A stretch of DNA of 64,000 nucleotides from Sneathiella limimaris (GCF_012932565.1 NZ_JABBYJ010000001.1:806001-870000); one strand, 5' to 3'; positions 17,394 to 26,906 are shown, counted from the stretch's first letter. Program-made: numbers and translations. The notes: generated by a model not told the origin, from the letters alone.

Positions 17394-18950
17394 TTATTCA
17401 CGTCTTAATAATCTTACTATTAAGAAAGGCAGAAGCGAGAACAGGCATATTGAAAGAGGAATGATTTCGCCAGCCTTGAAATAGAGTGTTCGGTTGCTTA
17501 AAGGAGCAGGTACTGAAGATTCTATCGCCCCTGCTTCAAGAGGTGATCGTTTTTTTAGTATGCGCCCATATCCATCTATGACCGCAGTAATGCCCTTATT
17601 AGCCGAGCGGACGATTGAAACGCCTTGCTCAATAGCCCTCGTGCGGCTTATGACAAAATGCTGGTAGGGTCCGGAAGTATGACCAAACCAGGCGTCATTT
17701 GTAACGTTTAAAATCCAGTCAAATTTGGTGTCCACTTTCACTTCCCATGGGAAGGTCACTTCGTAGCAGATTAAAACTCGAAAGGGGGCCACTCCAGGTA
17801 TCGCCATCACGTCTGAGGCATCTGCATCGGGGAAAGAAAAGTCAGACATCTGATCCAAGACGGGAATCAGGGAAGCAAGACCGGAAGATTTCAGAAATGA
17901 TCTCAACGGTAGATATTCGCCGTAAGGCAAGAGATGCCTTTTATCATAAATACCCTCAATCTTGCCTTGTGCATTCAGCGCTTGAACACTGTTCCAATAT
18001 TTGCGTTCAATTGGATGTCGCCGTGGGGCTCCCGTAATCAGATATCCATTCTTCGGAACGTTGCGTGTCAGATAATTTCTGATGCGCTCATCGGTTGTTA
18101 GGAAAAAAGGAACAGCTGTTTCAGGCCAAATAAGCAAATTTGCGTCTGATGGATTTTGACGGCTTAAGTCTTCCAGACGTTTCACGTGTTGGAAGCGGGT
18201 TCCAGATTTCCATTTGTCTTTCTGTTCATTTCCAGGCTGTAAAACTTTGACTTTCATATCGTCGAATTTTTCCAGATCTGGTGCATTCAAGCGCCAGAAT
18301 CCGACCCCAACCAGTAAAATGATCAGACAACAGTCGGCGAGTATCCAAAAATGACGATTATTTTTTGAATAGGTTGTATCACCCAGAATAACCGGGATAC
18401 TGCTAATCAAAACAGTCAGGAAGGTTAAGCCATAAATTCCGACAAAAGCTGTCCATTGCAGCATTGCCAACATGTCACCCCAGGCATAACCGATCAGGTT
18501 CCAGGGAAATCCTGTAAACAAAATACCCCGGATATATTCCAGCCCCGTCCATATTCCAGCGAAAGCAAGAATTCTAAGAATTCCACGCCCACCAAGAAGG
18601 TGAATGATTAGTGTCGTAAGACCTGTGAAAATGGCAAGGCAGGCAGGCAGGACAAGGATTGGGATTGGTAATAGAGCTGCATAGGTATCTGCATCGATTG
18701 TAAAAGCGACTCCAATCCAATAAAGCCCTGCAATATGAAATCCCCAGCCAAACCACCACCCTGTGAAAAAGGCCTGCCATCTGGTGGTGATATTACTTAC
18801 GAGAAGGAGCAGGCCAGAAAAACAGACAGGTAAAAAGAAAATTGCGTGTACTGGAGCCAAAGTGGCTGCAAGCAAAGCTCCTAGAAAAAAAGCGGCGAAT
18901 GCTTTTTTCCAGAAAGGGACGTCAGATAAGCTGAAGAAAAAATTTTTCAT
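17394..18950 (-). CDS. lnt: Apolipoprotein N-acyltransferase
   Basis: Lnt adds the third acyl chain to lipoproteins in the inner membrane. The 518-residue protein starts with about six transmembrane helices (residues 15-220), then a nitrilase-fold domain in the periplasm with the catalytic triad visible: E277 in LIWPETAVPF, K337 in IYDKRHLLPYGEY and C395 in VLICYEVTFPW. A final helix lies near 490-512. Its ATG overlaps the corC stop (ATGA), indicating coupling. The pairing corC-lnt is conserved in proteobacteria. Confidence 0.96.
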   Translation of the reverse strand: MKNFFFSLSDVPFWKKAFAAFFLGALLAATLAPVHAIFFLPVCFSGLLLLVSNITTRWQAFFTGWWFGWGFHIAGLYWIGVAFTIDADTYAALLPIPILVLPACLAIFTGLTTLIIHLLGGRGILRILAFAGIWTGLEYIRGILFTGFPWNLIGYAWGDMLAMLQWTAFVGIYGLTFLTVLISSIPVILGDTTYSKNNRHFWILADCCLIILLVGVGFWRLNAPDLEKFDDMKVKVLQPGNEQKDKWKSGTRFQHVKRLEDLSRQNPSDANLLIWPETAVPFFLTTDERIRNYLTRNVPKNGYLITGAPRRHPIERKYWNSVQALNAQGKIEGIYDKRHLLPYGEYLPLRSFLKSSGLASLIPVLDQMSDFSFPDADASDVMAIPGVAPFRVLICYEVTFPWEVKVDTKFDWILNVTNDAWFGHTSGPYQHFVISRTRAIEQGVSIVRSANKGITAVIDGYGRILKKRSPLEAGAIESSVPAPLSNRTLYFKAGEIIPLSICLFSLLPFLIVRLLRRE

Positions 18951-19891
18951 TCAGCTTCAGAAAGCAATTCCGGTCGGCGACGAATTCTGACCCGTTTGAC
19001 TTTACGAGGATCTGCATCGGTAATTTCGAAATCCAAACCACTTTCGTGCGGAATAATTTCACCTCTTACAGGGATATGGCCAGCTATCTGAAAAACAAGA
19101 CCACCAACCGTATCAACTTCCTCATCTTCATCTTCGGGAAGAAGATCGATTTCCAGTAATGTTTCCAAGTCTACAATTTGCGCACGGGCGTCCGCTTCAA
19201 TTGTTCCATTTCCTGCGACGAAGATCAGCGGTCCTTCCTGCTCATCATGCTCATCCTCGATATCCCCCACAATCTCTTCAACCAGATCTTCAATTGTGAC
19301 AAGTCCATCAATCCCACCATACTCGTCCACAACGGTTGCCATGTGGATATGCGTCGCACGCATTTTTAGCAATAGGTCCTGAACTGACATAGAAGGCGGC
19401 ACAAACAGAACTTCACGCTTAAAATTCTGCCATTTGGCGTTCGTCGAGTTTCCCCAAAAATTTATCAGATCTTTGATGTGAAACATGCCGACAACATTAT
19501 CCAGACTCTCTTCATAGACCGGTAGTCTTGAGTGGCTGGTTTCGGAAAAGCGGGTAACGACTTGTTCGAGTGACAGACTGGCATCGATAGCTTCAATGTC
19601 CGCCCTTGGAATCATCACATCGCTAATGCTCATATCACCAATGCCAAGGATATTTGTTAGCATGGCCCGTTCCGCAGGATTAATTTCCTGCTCAGGGTCA
19701 TCATGCTCCTCAATCAGTTCTTCAAGTGTTGAGCGCACGGAACTGTCAGTCTGATCTCCAAACCCAAGAGCTCTTATTAATTTTGAAAGTAACCCCTCTT
19801 GCTCTGCTTGTGCAACATCCTCGGTCTCTGTTGATTGAACCTGATGTGGTTTGGATATGTTGTCGTTCATTGTCAAAGTTGTTTGATTCAC
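18947..19891 (-). CDS. corC: CBS-domain protein CorC/YbeX family
   Basis: This 314-residue soluble protein has two CBS domains (about residues 75-195, for example [20 protein letters not shown] and [20 protein letters not shown]) and a C-terminal CorC/HlyC domain (about 210-300). It lacks the membrane DUF21 part found in larger relatives. CorC proteins are linked to Mg/Co efflux; direct function is still debated. The predicted start is GTG 19891 without a clear ribosome site; ATG 19870 is another option. It follows ybeY and overlaps lnt by four bases. Confidence 0.88.
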   Translation of the reverse strand: MNQTTLTMNDNISKPHQVQSTETEDVAQAEQEGLLSKLIRALGFGDQTDSSVRSTLEELIEEHDDPEQEINPAERAMLTNILGIGDMSISDVMIPRADIEAIDASLSLEQVVTRFSETSHSRLPVYEESLDNVVGMFHIKDLINFWGNSTNAKWQNFKREVLFVPPSMSVQDLLLKMRATHIHMATVVDEYGGIDGLVTIEDLVEEIVGDIEDEHDEQEGPLIFVAGNGTIEADARAQIVDLETLLEIDLLPEDEDEEVDTVGGLVFQIAGHIPVRGEIIPHESGLDFEITDADPRKVKRVRIRRRPELLSEAE

Positions 19892-19901
19892 TTTCTATAT
19901 T

Positions 19902-20462
19902 TTAAAGATATGGGTTCCTAATACCAAGATCTGCAAGGATTTCTATTTCCAACTGCTCCATAATTTCGGCTTCATCATCTTCTATGTGATCAAAACCCAA
20001 CAGGTGGAGCAAACCGTGTATAATCAAGTGCTGCAAATGATCCTGTGCGGCTTTATCCTGTTCTTTTGCTTCCTCAATAATTACACCTTCAGCCAAGGCT
20101 ATATCACCCAAACATAAATTTTCTCCAAATTTATTGGCTTCTTGCAGGGTTTGTGCAGAAAGTGGCGTATCTGGAAAAGAGAGAACGTTGGTTGGTTTGT
20201 CTTTCTCTCTGAAATCCCGGTTCAATTCTTGAATTCTGTCATTGGATGTAAAAAGGAAGCTGACTTCAATGGAGGTGTCTTTAAGTTCTTGCCGGATATC
20301 TATATCGAACTCCAGTGAATTCAAGACATGGTTTAAAAGCTGCTGGCATAAATCGGCAAGGTCGACCGTCCAGTCTTGCCAGCAGTCTTGATCAATCGTT
20401 ATCTCGAAAGATCCAGTCAGATTTTCAGGATGTTGTGAGTGTCGCGAGTCGGGTTCGTTCAC
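19902..20462 (-). CDS. ybeY: Endoribonuclease YbeY
   Basis: YbeY is a metal-dependent RNase for 16S rRNA 3'-end maturation and ribosome quality control. The zinc motif H-x3-H-x5-H is present in HGLLHLLGFDH (about residues 150-160), along with the family strand FREKDKPTNVLSFPDTPL (about 84-101). At 186 residues it is longer than usual because of an N-terminal extension of about 15 residues; the predicted start is GTG 20462 with no good ribosome site, so the true start may be a little downstream. It is set between phoH and corC as in most proteobacteria. Confidence 0.93.
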   Translation of the reverse strand: MNEPDSRHSQHPENLTGSFEITIDQDCWQDWTVDLADLCQQLLNHVLNSLEFDIDIRQELKDTSIEVSFLFTSNDRIQELNRDFREKDKPTNVLSFPDTPLSAQTLQEANKFGENLCLGDIALAEGVIIEEAKEQDKAAQDHLQHLIIHGLLHLLGFDHIEDDEAEIMEQLEIEILADLGIRNPYL

Positions 20463-20505
20463 GTTCGTTCAAGGACAGGACTGGGCTCAAGTTGACAGTA
20501 TGTCT

Positions 20506-21564
20506 TTAAGCTTTGTCTGTCTTCTCCTTCTCTTTCCTTTTAACCTCGAGGTTAAGCTTTTTCTCACGCTCATGCTCACCGTAAGCCCGAACAATTCGAG
20601 TTACGAGTGGATGCCGCACGACATCAGCTTCACCAAAGTCAATTATGTCGACACCTTTAACTCCCTTGAGTATTTTCACAGCTTCTTTCAGGCCGGATGG
20701 GACGCCAAGGGGAAGGTCAATTTGTGACAGGTCGCCTGTAACAGCCATAGAAGAGTTCTCACCCATGCGTGTGAGGAGCATTTTCATCTGAACAGGGGTC
20801 GTGTTTTGGGCTTCGTCGAGAATGATGGCTGCATTGGAAAGTGTTCGTCCTCGCATAAAGGCAAGTGCAGCAACTTCGATTTCACCATTTTCAAGACGAC
20901 TTACGACTTCTTCTGCTGGGAGCATGTCATAAAGTGCGTCATATAAAGGACGCAAATACGGATCGATTTTGTCTCGCATATCCCCGGGAAGGAAGCCAAG
21001 TTTCTCACCAGCTTCTACAGCTGGGCGCGCCAGAATAATCCGGTCGACCTGATTATTGATTAACATGGAAACTGCATTGGCAACTGCGAGATATGTTTTA
21101 CCTGTGCCGGCAGGTCCCAAACCAAACACCAGCTCATGTTTTTTCAGTGACGAGACGTAATAGCCCTGGTTAGTGGAACGCGGCGTAATGTGCCGACGCT
21201 TGGTAATGATCATGTTTCCTTTTTCGGAAACAGATCCTCGCCGACCATCTTTTAAGGGAGCATCCGCGACCATTCGAATTGCAGCGTCAACCTCACCTTC
21301 AGTGACTTCCAGGCCATCTTCAAGGCGTTTATACAAATCTTCGAGGACATCCTTTGTCATTAGTCGGGCTTCAGATGAGCCAGCAATGGCCATCTTGTTA
21401 CCGCGTGGCGTGACGGAAACTTTCAACCCTTGCTCAATGCGTGCCAGATATCGATCATGTTCCCCGACGAGTTGGGCCAATAAATGGTTGTTATCGAACT
21501 CAACCAAAGTGACTTTTTCTTTGGGGGGCTTGGCGGGTGTGTGATCAGCTGTTGGATTGGCCAC
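20506..21564 (-). CDS. PhoH family ATPase (PhoL/YbeZ)
   Basis: The 352-residue protein has an N-terminal KH-like region (about 25-90) and a P-loop domain with Walker A GPAGTGKTYLAV (about 152-163), a Walker B-like AAIILDEAQNTTPVQMK and the sensor TGDLSQIDLP. PhoH/YbeZ proteins are predicted RNA-linked ATPases and interact with YbeY in other bacteria. The start is GTG 21564 with AGGAG six bases before it. The C-terminus ends with a basic, Lys-rich tail. It lies between miaB and ybeY. Confidence 0.92.
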   Translation of the reverse strand: MANPTADHTPAKPPKEKVTLVEFDNNHLLAQLVGEHDRYLARIEQGLKVSVTPRGNKMAIAGSSEARLMTKDVLEDLYKRLEDGLEVTEGEVDAAIRMVADAPLKDGRRGSVSEKGNMIITKRRHITPRSTNQGYYVSSLKKHELVFGLGPAGTGKTYLAVANAVSMLINNQVDRIILARPAVEAGEKLGFLPGDMRDKIDPYLRPLYDALYDMLPAEEVVSRLENGEIEVAALAFMRGRTLSNAAIILDEAQNTTPVQMKMLLTRMGENSSMAVTGDLSQIDLPLGVPSGLKEAVKILKGVKGVDIIDFGEADVVRHPLVTRIVRAYGEHEREKKLNLEVKRKEKEKTDKA

Positions 21565-21579
21565 TGTCTCTCCTACTTC

Positions 21580-22941
21580 TCAGGCAGCATCTTGAGCATT
21601 CCCGGGGCTTAGCTGTCCCCGTAGTGAATTGGCATTACCCTCATCGATGATCACTTCTGCGACCCTGCCAATACGGTGAGGTGGGGATTGTACATAAACA
21701 GATTGCATGTAAGGGCTTCGGCCCACGAGTTGGCCATCCCTGCGGCCTTCTCTTTCAAGAAGAACAGGTACTGTTTTCCCTTCAAATGACTTATTGAACG
21801 CTAACTGCTGTTCGTTCAAGAGTTTCTGAAGACGGGCCAGCCGCTCAGATTTTACATCTTCGGCAATCATTTCGTGGTCCAGGCCTGCTGCGGGTGTTCC
21901 AGGCCGTGGGCTATATTTAAAACTATAGGCCTGAGCGTATGTAACATCCTCGACAAGTCGCAAAGTGTCTTCAAATTCGGCTTCGGTTTCTCCGGGAAAG
22001 CCAACAATGAAGTCTCCAGACAAGGCCAGATCCGGCTTATAGTGACGAAGTTTGTCGATAATTCTGCGGTATTCATCTGCTGTATGGCGTCTGTTCATGG
22101 CTTCCAAAATTCGATCGGAACCCGCTTGAACCGGAAGGTGCAGGTAAGGCATCAGAATATCCACATCCCGGTGGGCCTTGCAAAGATCCTCAGTCATTTC
22201 CAAAGGATGAGACGTAGTATAACGAAGACGCTCTAATCCATCTAATTCAGCTAGCATTTGAATAAGATCAGCCAGAGACCGAGACTTCCCGTTCTTATCA
22301 AGCCCATGATAAGCGTTAACATTTTGGCCCAAAAGCGTAATTTCTTTTGTACCATTCGCGATCATACGCCGGGCTTCTTTCAAGATGTCATCTGTTGCCC
22401 GACTGAACTCAGCGCCTCGTGTATAAGGAACGACACAAAAGGCACAGAATTTATCACAGCCCTCTTGGACAGTCAGAAAGGCACCCAAATTCTTATCAAT
22501 GGCTTCGTCTGGTAGGGAGTCAAACTTTGGCTCGACAGGAAAATCCGTATCTAAAACCTGACCGGCGCCACGGGCGGTTTCCGCCAGCATCTCAGGCAGC
22601 TTATGATAAGATTGTGGTCCGAAAACCATGTTTACATAAGGTGCGCGCTTGATAATTTCATCGCCTTCAGCCTGCGCAACACAGCCAGCAACAGCGATCA
22701 GCATATCACCGCGACCCTCTGACTGCTTGTCCCGCCGCATATTTCGTAAGCGACCAAGTTCAGAAAATGTTTTTTCTGATGCCTTTTCCCGAATATGGCA
22801 GGTGTTCAGGATCGACATATCCGCGTCGGTTGGATCCTGTGTTAAACTGTAGCCTAGGGGTGAGAGAATATCGGCCATACGGGCTGAATCGTACACATTC
22901 ATTTGGCAGCCGTATGTAGAAATATAAAGCTTCTTGGTCAC
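21580..22941 (-). CDS. miaB: tRNA-2-methylthio-N6-dimethylallyladenosine synthase
   Basis: MiaB is the radical-SAM methylthiotransferase that modifies i6A37 in tRNA. The 453-residue product shows the auxiliary cluster ligands C12, C48 and C87 and the radical-SAM C162-x3-C166-x2-C169 motif in EGCDKFCAFCVVPY, followed by a C-terminal TRAM domain (about 378-440). GTG 22941 follows GAGGA. The gene lies between plsC and phoH. All key cysteines are present. Confidence 0.97.
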   Translation of the reverse strand: MTKKLYISTYGCQMNVYDSARMADILSPLGYSLTQDPTDADMSILNTCHIREKASEKTFSELGRLRNMRRDKQSEGRGDMLIAVAGCVAQAEGDEIIKRAPYVNMVFGPQSYHKLPEMLAETARGAGQVLDTDFPVEPKFDSLPDEAIDKNLGAFLTVQEGCDKFCAFCVVPYTRGAEFSRATDDILKEARRMIANGTKEITLLGQNVNAYHGLDKNGKSRSLADLIQMLAELDGLERLRYTTSHPLEMTEDLCKAHRDVDILMPYLHLPVQAGSDRILEAMNRRHTADEYRRIIDKLRHYKPDLALSGDFIVGFPGETEAEFEDTLRLVEDVTYAQAYSFKYSPRPGTPAAGLDHEMIAEDVKSERLARLQKLLNEQQLAFNKSFEGKTVPVLLEREGRRDGQLVGRSPYMQSVYVQSPPHRIGRVAEVIIDEGNANSLRGQLSPGNAQDAA

Positions 22942-23070
22942 TGGTCCTCACTGACCACAAATTTGTGGTGTCGCGCTTGAGCAGAAGGGGTTCTTTTCAT
23001 TCAAACCGCGTCTTTTATCAGGTAACCACATAAGAATGAAGAAATAGATGAAAAAAGTCAAAAATCATCC

Positions 23071-23856
23071 TCATTTTGGCTCTGGTCGATGGGTCATGGC
23101 CCTGGATAAGCCTTCTGCGATCTTCAATTGGCAATCTGCAGCCATGTGTTTACGAGAATCATAGGAATCGATTGTGACGGGATCATGAAAGCGAAGTTCC
23201 GCCGTCACCTTACCGGATTTCAAAAACTCCCAGACATGGCTAATCAACTCTTCATCCCCGACCCACGCAATTTTTTTCATGATATTTCGGGACATGTACA
23301 TTTTGTCCATGCGACTGTAGGCAAGTGTAACGGGCTGCACCAAGAGCGGTTTGTCAGCTATGTGCTTTTCGGCTAATGCGAAATAGGCACTCTTGAAATC
23401 TTGCAGTACAAGTCCGTTTGAAGAGGTACCTTCTGGGAACAGAAAAATGCTGTCTCCATTTTCCAGATGTTCTTGCATGCCATCTTTGTGATTTCGAACA
23501 GATGGTCTGGTTCTGGCAATAAAAATGGTTTCTTGAAGGGTCGCGGCATATCCTACCAGTGGATAGCTTGCGACTTCTTCTTTCGCAACAAAACTACCTT
23601 TCAAAAAACTACCGACAACGGGAATATCAAGCCAGGAAATGTGGTTCAGAATAAATAATGTGGGATGTACTTCTGAAGGTTTTCCGTGAACGACAACTTT
23701 AATCCGGAGTAATTTACATAAACCCTTATGGAAAAGCAGGGGCAATCGGTATTTCTGTGAGGGAGCAATTTTTCTAAGGATCAGATGCGGGGGAATAAGA
23801 ACAAACGTCCAGAGAAAAATCAGGAGAATGACAATAGCTGCGCGAATCTGGTTCAT
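23071..23856 (-). CDS. plsC: 1-acyl-sn-glycerol-3-phosphate acyltransferase
   Basis: This enzyme turns lysophosphatidic acid into phosphatidic acid at the inner membrane. The 261-residue protein has an N-terminal membrane helix (about 6-25), the catalytic H72-x4-D77 motif in NHISWLDIP, and the acceptor-binding FPEGTSSNG (about 139-147). The length is normal. Neighbours are fur and miaB. Related lyso-ornithine acyltransferases (OlsA) share these motifs, so the exact acceptor is not certain. Confidence 0.88.
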   Translation of the reverse strand: MNQIRAAIVILLIFLWTFVLIPPHLILRKIAPSQKYRLPLLFHKGLCKLLRIKVVVHGKPSEVHPTLFILNHISWLDIPVVGSFLKGSFVAKEEVASYPLVGYAATLQETIFIARTRPSVRNHKDGMQEHLENGDSIFLFPEGTSSNGLVLQDFKSAYFALAEKHIADKPLLVQPVTLAYSRMDKMYMSRNIMKKIAWVGDEELISHVWEFLKSGKVTAELRFHDPVTIDSYDSRKHMAADCQLKIAEGLSRAMTHRPEPK

Positions 23857-23901
23857 GAATATTGTGGAATCGTCCTACACGTACTGGGGTTAGCCTGCAG
23901 A

Positions 23902-24381
23902 CTATTTCTTCTGCAGACTCGTGTGCTTGATCTTAACCACAGATTCGTCGGGAGCCAATTTATTTTGTGCCTGACCTTTTTTCGGTTTGCCGTAAAGTTC
24001 AAGGCGGTGATCAATTAACTCAAAGCCCAATTCTTCCGCGACTGCTTGTTGAAGAGCTTCAATTTTGTCGCTTGTAAATTCAATAACCTGACCAGTTTCA
24101 ATATTGATCAAGTGATCATGATGCTGATCTGAAACTTCTTCATAGCGAGCGCGTCCATCTCCGAAATCGTGCCGTTCAAGGATCCCGTTTTCTTCGAACA
24201 TTCTTACAGTTCTATAAACAGTGGAGATGCTGATCGTGTCATCAACTTCAACAGCCCTCTTATAGACAAGTTCAGCATCTGGATGGTCATCTGACTCAGA
24301 AAGAACCCGCGCAATTACCCTACGCTGCTCTGTCATACGAAGGCCTTTGTCAATGCAAAGTTGCTCAACTCGTGATGGCAT
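23902..24381 (-). CDS. fur: Fur/Mur-type metal-responsive repressor
   Basis: The 159-residue protein has the Fur winged helix (GLRMTEQRRVIARVL, ISISTVYRTVRMFEENGIL) and the metal-site sequence SDQHHDHLI. The CxxC structural zinc motif that follows HHDHLI in E. coli Fur is absent (here HHDHLINIETGQ), as in many alphaproteobacterial Fur/Mur proteins that sense manganese. With an irr gene 20 kb away, iron control may rest on Irr and this protein may be Mur-like; sequence alone cannot decide. The Lys-rich C-terminal tail of about 25 residues lacks Cys or His clusters. Confidence 0.85.
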   Translation of the reverse strand: MPSRVEQLCIDKGLRMTEQRRVIARVLSESDDHPDAELVYKRAVEVDDTISISTVYRTVRMFEENGILERHDFGDGRARYEEVSDQHHDHLINIETGQVIEFTSDKIEALQQAVAEELGFELIDHRLELYGKPKKGQAQNKLAPDESVVKIKHTSLQKK

Positions 24382-24427
24382 TTAAGCTTCAATCCTGCAG
24401 TTTTAATACGAAATACCTGAAAGTTTA

Positions 24428-24453
24428 TACTGGAACATTAGCTTATTCCAGTA
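24428..24453 (-). other. Inverted repeat between mucR and fur
   Basis: TACTGGAA (24428-24435) and TTCCAGTA (24446-24453) form a perfect 8-bp stem with a 10-base loop in the 79-base gap between mucR and fur. In the direction of transcription it is followed by TAAACTTT, a weak U-rich run. It could be a mucR terminator or an operator for fur; neither is certain. Confidence 0.35.
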
Positions 24454-24460
24454 AAGAAAC

Positions 24461-24877
24461 CTAGCTTGAAGTTGATTTCTTGCGACGAGTTCCTAAGCCA
24501 ATTTTCTTGGCGAGGTTCCTTCTCTGATTGGCATAATTTGGCGCAACCATTGGGTAATCAGAGGGAAGTCCCCAGCGTTGGCGGTACTCTTCAGGGGTCA
24601 TATTGTAAGCCGTTTTCAGATGACGTTTAAGCATCTTGAGCTTTTTCCCGTCTTCCAAGCAGACAATATAATCTGGTTGAACCGATTTCCGGACAGAAAT
24701 TGCAGGTTGAGGACGATCACTCACAGTTTCGTTGGTTCCAACCGTTGCAAGGGTCGAATAAATTTCCCGGATAAGACCGGAAATTTCACTTGCTTCAACG
24801 GCGTTACGGGACAGATGTGACGTAACGATATCTGTAGTCAGAGCAAGAAGCTCCATTTTTTCCACTTTGTCAGACAC
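24461..24877 (-). CDS. MucR/Ros family transcriptional regulator
   Basis: MucR proteins are small DNA-binding regulators of alphaproteobacteria that act as nucleoid-associated repressors of AT-rich genes, exopolysaccharide and motility. The protein shows LLALTTDIVTSHLSRN at the N-terminus, then CLEDGKKLKMLKRHL, YNMTPEEYRQRWGLPSDYP and a basic KKIGLGTRRKKS end. The second zinc-finger His of Ros is not conserved (RHLKTAYNM), as in some family members that do not need zinc. GTG 24877 has GGAGG upstream; the longer frame from 24898 has none. It interrupts the usual rimI-fur neighbourhood. Confidence 0.88.
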   Translation of the reverse strand: MSDKVEKMELLALTTDIVTSHLSRNAVEASEISGLIREIYSTLATVGTNETVSDRPQPAISVRKSVQPDYIVCLEDGKKLKMLKRHLKTAYNMTPEEYRQRWGLPSDYPMVAPNYANQRRNLAKKIGLGTRRKKSTSS

Positions 24878-25062
24878 TTTCAGTGGCCCTCCATCCAAAT
24901 AGATGTCGCTTTATAAATTATGGTATGTATATGTGCAATACTGTTAAAATAATAAAGGGATATTCAAAAATTTTTTGTTCCACCGGATAAATATTAAGTG
25001 ATTCAGTACTTAATAGCTTTCGATATTTGAATTGGGAACAAGCTTGATTGTCTGATTACCGT

Positions 25063-25512
25063 CTATAAATTGATTGCCAGAATTAGCGCATCTTCTTTTT
25101 TACCACCGGATGTATAGTAGCCCTTTCGCACTCCTATCTTCTGAAACCCAAACTTCCGATAAAGTAAAAGTGCGGACGTATTCGAGGCAGCGACTTCCAG
25201 AAAAACTTTCAGCACTTTATTGAAACGCATATGCTGTAGCCCTGTTTTCAGCATTGCTTTTGCCGCACCTCTTCTGCGGGAAACTGGCAGAACGCCGATT
25301 GTTAGAAGTTCTGCTTCTTGCTCGACAGTTCGATAAACAGCAAATCCAACGGGTTCGGCATCCATGAGCGTTATCTGTGCGATACAGCCTTCCATAGCCA
25401 GAATTTCTTCAAAAGCGTCTTGATCCCATGCAGAACGAAAACATTGAGCATGCATTGTGGCAAGTAGTTTTGCAGCAGAGTTATTGTTCAGGAATTCATG
25501 GGTATAAATCAT
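25063..25512 (-). CDS. rimI: Ribosomal-protein-alanine N-acetyltransferase-like (RimI)
   Basis: A 149-residue GNAT acetyltransferase with the acetyl-CoA loop RRRGAAKAMLKTGL (about 81-94) and the VAASNTSALLLYRKFGFQKIGVRKGYY end typical of RimI, which acetylates the N-terminal Ala of S18. It starts only three bases after the tsaB stop, and the tsaB-rimI pair is widely conserved. The short gap and shared strand suggest one message. Confidence 0.88.
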   Translation of the reverse strand: MIYTHEFLNNNSAAKLLATMHAQCFRSAWDQDAFEEILAMEGCIAQITLMDAEPVGFAVYRTVEQEAELLTIGVLPVSRRRGAAKAMLKTGLQHMRFNKVLKVFLEVAASNTSALLLYRKFGFQKIGVRKGYYTSGGKKEDALILAINL

Positions 25513-25515
25513 AAT

Positions 25516-26220
25516 TTATTTTGGATCCTTGCCGCCTGGCAGCTTTGCATCTGGTGCTCTTAAGTATAGTGGATCTGGAGATGTTGATGGATCCAAATTT
25601 GAACCTGCTTTCAGTCTTGCAATGGATGCAATAACGCGGGCATCAGGATTTGGGTCCACCTCGATTATTTGGTGAACCCTAGGGTCAATTAGTTCCTTTT
25701 CCCTTAACAAAGGCACGCCACTTCCTATTAAGATCGCTGGATCTGATCCAAGTTCTGCGTGAATATTCTGTAGTGGACATGCAGACGGTTCTGAAAGGGC
25801 TTTAATCGTTACCGAAGGTGTTTTTACCGTAGAAAATCGTTGTACGTAAACTTCTTGTCGGCGAGCGTCGATGAGCGGAACAATGTTCAATGGTTCGGTA
25901 AGTTGGCTTGCTGTTTGGGTGGCTAGAGTTTCAAGCGTGGTTACCCCAATGCAGGGTATTCCAGAAGCCACCGAAAACCCTCTAGCTGCAGCCAGTCCAA
26001 TTCTCAGTCCTGTAAATGTACCTGGCCCGATTGTGACTGCGATAAGATCCAGATCACTAAAGGAGAGACCATTTTCTGTCATCAAATTCTTGATTATGGG
26101 GATCAGCATTTCTGCGTGTCCTCTTTTTCGGACTTCATGATGGAAGGCGATCGTTGTCTCGTCTTCCATAATGGCAACCGAACAGGCATCCAATGCGGTA
26201 TCCATGGATAGTATCTTCAT
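25516..26220 (-). CDS. tsaB: tRNA threonylcarbamoyladenosine biosynthesis protein TsaB
   Basis: TsaB is the non-catalytic partner of TsaD in t6A37 formation in tRNA. The 234-residue protein has the ASKHA-type opening MKILSMDTALDACSVAI and the family segment VTIGPGTFTGLRIGLAAARG (about 62-81). It heads the long minus-strand array ending at pnp. Upstream, the 119 bases to the plus-strand dipeptidase gene at 26340 must hold divergent promoters. Confidence 0.94.
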   Translation of the reverse strand: MKILSMDTALDACSVAIMEDETTIAFHHEVRKRGHAEMLIPIIKNLMTENGLSFSDLDLIAVTIGPGTFTGLRIGLAAARGFSVASGIPCIGVTTLETLATQTASQLTEPLNIVPLIDARRQEVYVQRFSTVKTPSVTIKALSEPSACPLQNIHAELGSDPAILIGSGVPLLREKELIDPRVHQIIEVDPNPDARVIASIARLKAGSNLDPSTSPDPLYLRAPDAKLPGGKDPK

Positions 26221-26339
26221 TGCTATCTCAAAAATGTCCTAGTAGTCTCTGTTAAGCTTGCTGCTAGTAACATATCTTTCAGTGAGTGTCTGGTCTTATT
26301 CATTCCTTGGGCTAACGTGTTTCGTTTCTAAACTTAGAT

Positions 26340-26906
26340 ATGCAGCTTGTAGAAATTACTAAATCAAATTTTGACGTGGAATTGGATATTAGATACGCCA
26401 GTTTCAATAACTTCACGGGAGCACCTATTTACGAGCGATCCGGTTGTTTTCTGAATGAGGAAGCCGCGTCGCTCCTTTCTGTTGCGATTGAAATTGCTGC
26501 GGATATGGGGTTCCGGTTTCGCGTGTTTGACGCGTTTCGGCCAACAGAAGCTGTTCAGGCCCTTTGGGATCATACGCCAAACCCGCAATATCTGGCACCG
26601 CCATCCAGCGGCTCTCCACATGCGCGTGGGGCTGCTGTCGATCTTACGTTGCTCGATGGTGATGGAAATGAGCTCTTCATGGGAACAGATTTTGATGCGA
26701 TGACAGAGCTTTCCCATCATGGCAATCTAGATGTTGGGGGTGAAGCGCAAAAAAATAGGGCTATCCTATTAGGCATCATGACTTCAGCGGGCTGGGATTT
26801 TTATCGCAATGAATGGTGGCACTATCAGCTGTTCCGGCCGAGGCGTTATCCGACATTATCGGACATCAGTGCCGGCACACACATGATGACACCATTGGTG
26901 TCTTAG
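26340..26906 (+). CDS. D-alanyl-D-alanine dipeptidase (DdpX/VanX family)
   Basis: The 188-residue protein has the zinc dipeptidase residues of the VanX/DdpX family: R67 in DAFRP, H94 and D101 in SPHARGAAVD, and E158 with H161 in NEWWHYQ. The family cleaves D-Ala-D-Ala. There is no signal peptide, so it is probably cytosolic and recycles peptidoglycan-derived dipeptide rather than giving vancomycin resistance, which would be meaningless here without vanH/vanA. The next gene, a secreted polysaccharide deacetylase, begins 33 bases downstream. Confidence 0.88.
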   Translation: MQLVEITKSNFDVELDIRYASFNNFTGAPIYERSGCFLNEEAASLLSVAIEIAADMGFRFRVFDAFRPTEAVQALWDHTPNPQYLAPPSSGSPHARGAAVDLTLLDGDGNELFMGTDFDAMTELSHHGNLDVGGEAQKNRAILLGIMTSAGWDFYRNEWWHYQLFRPRRYPTLSDISAGTHMMTPLVS

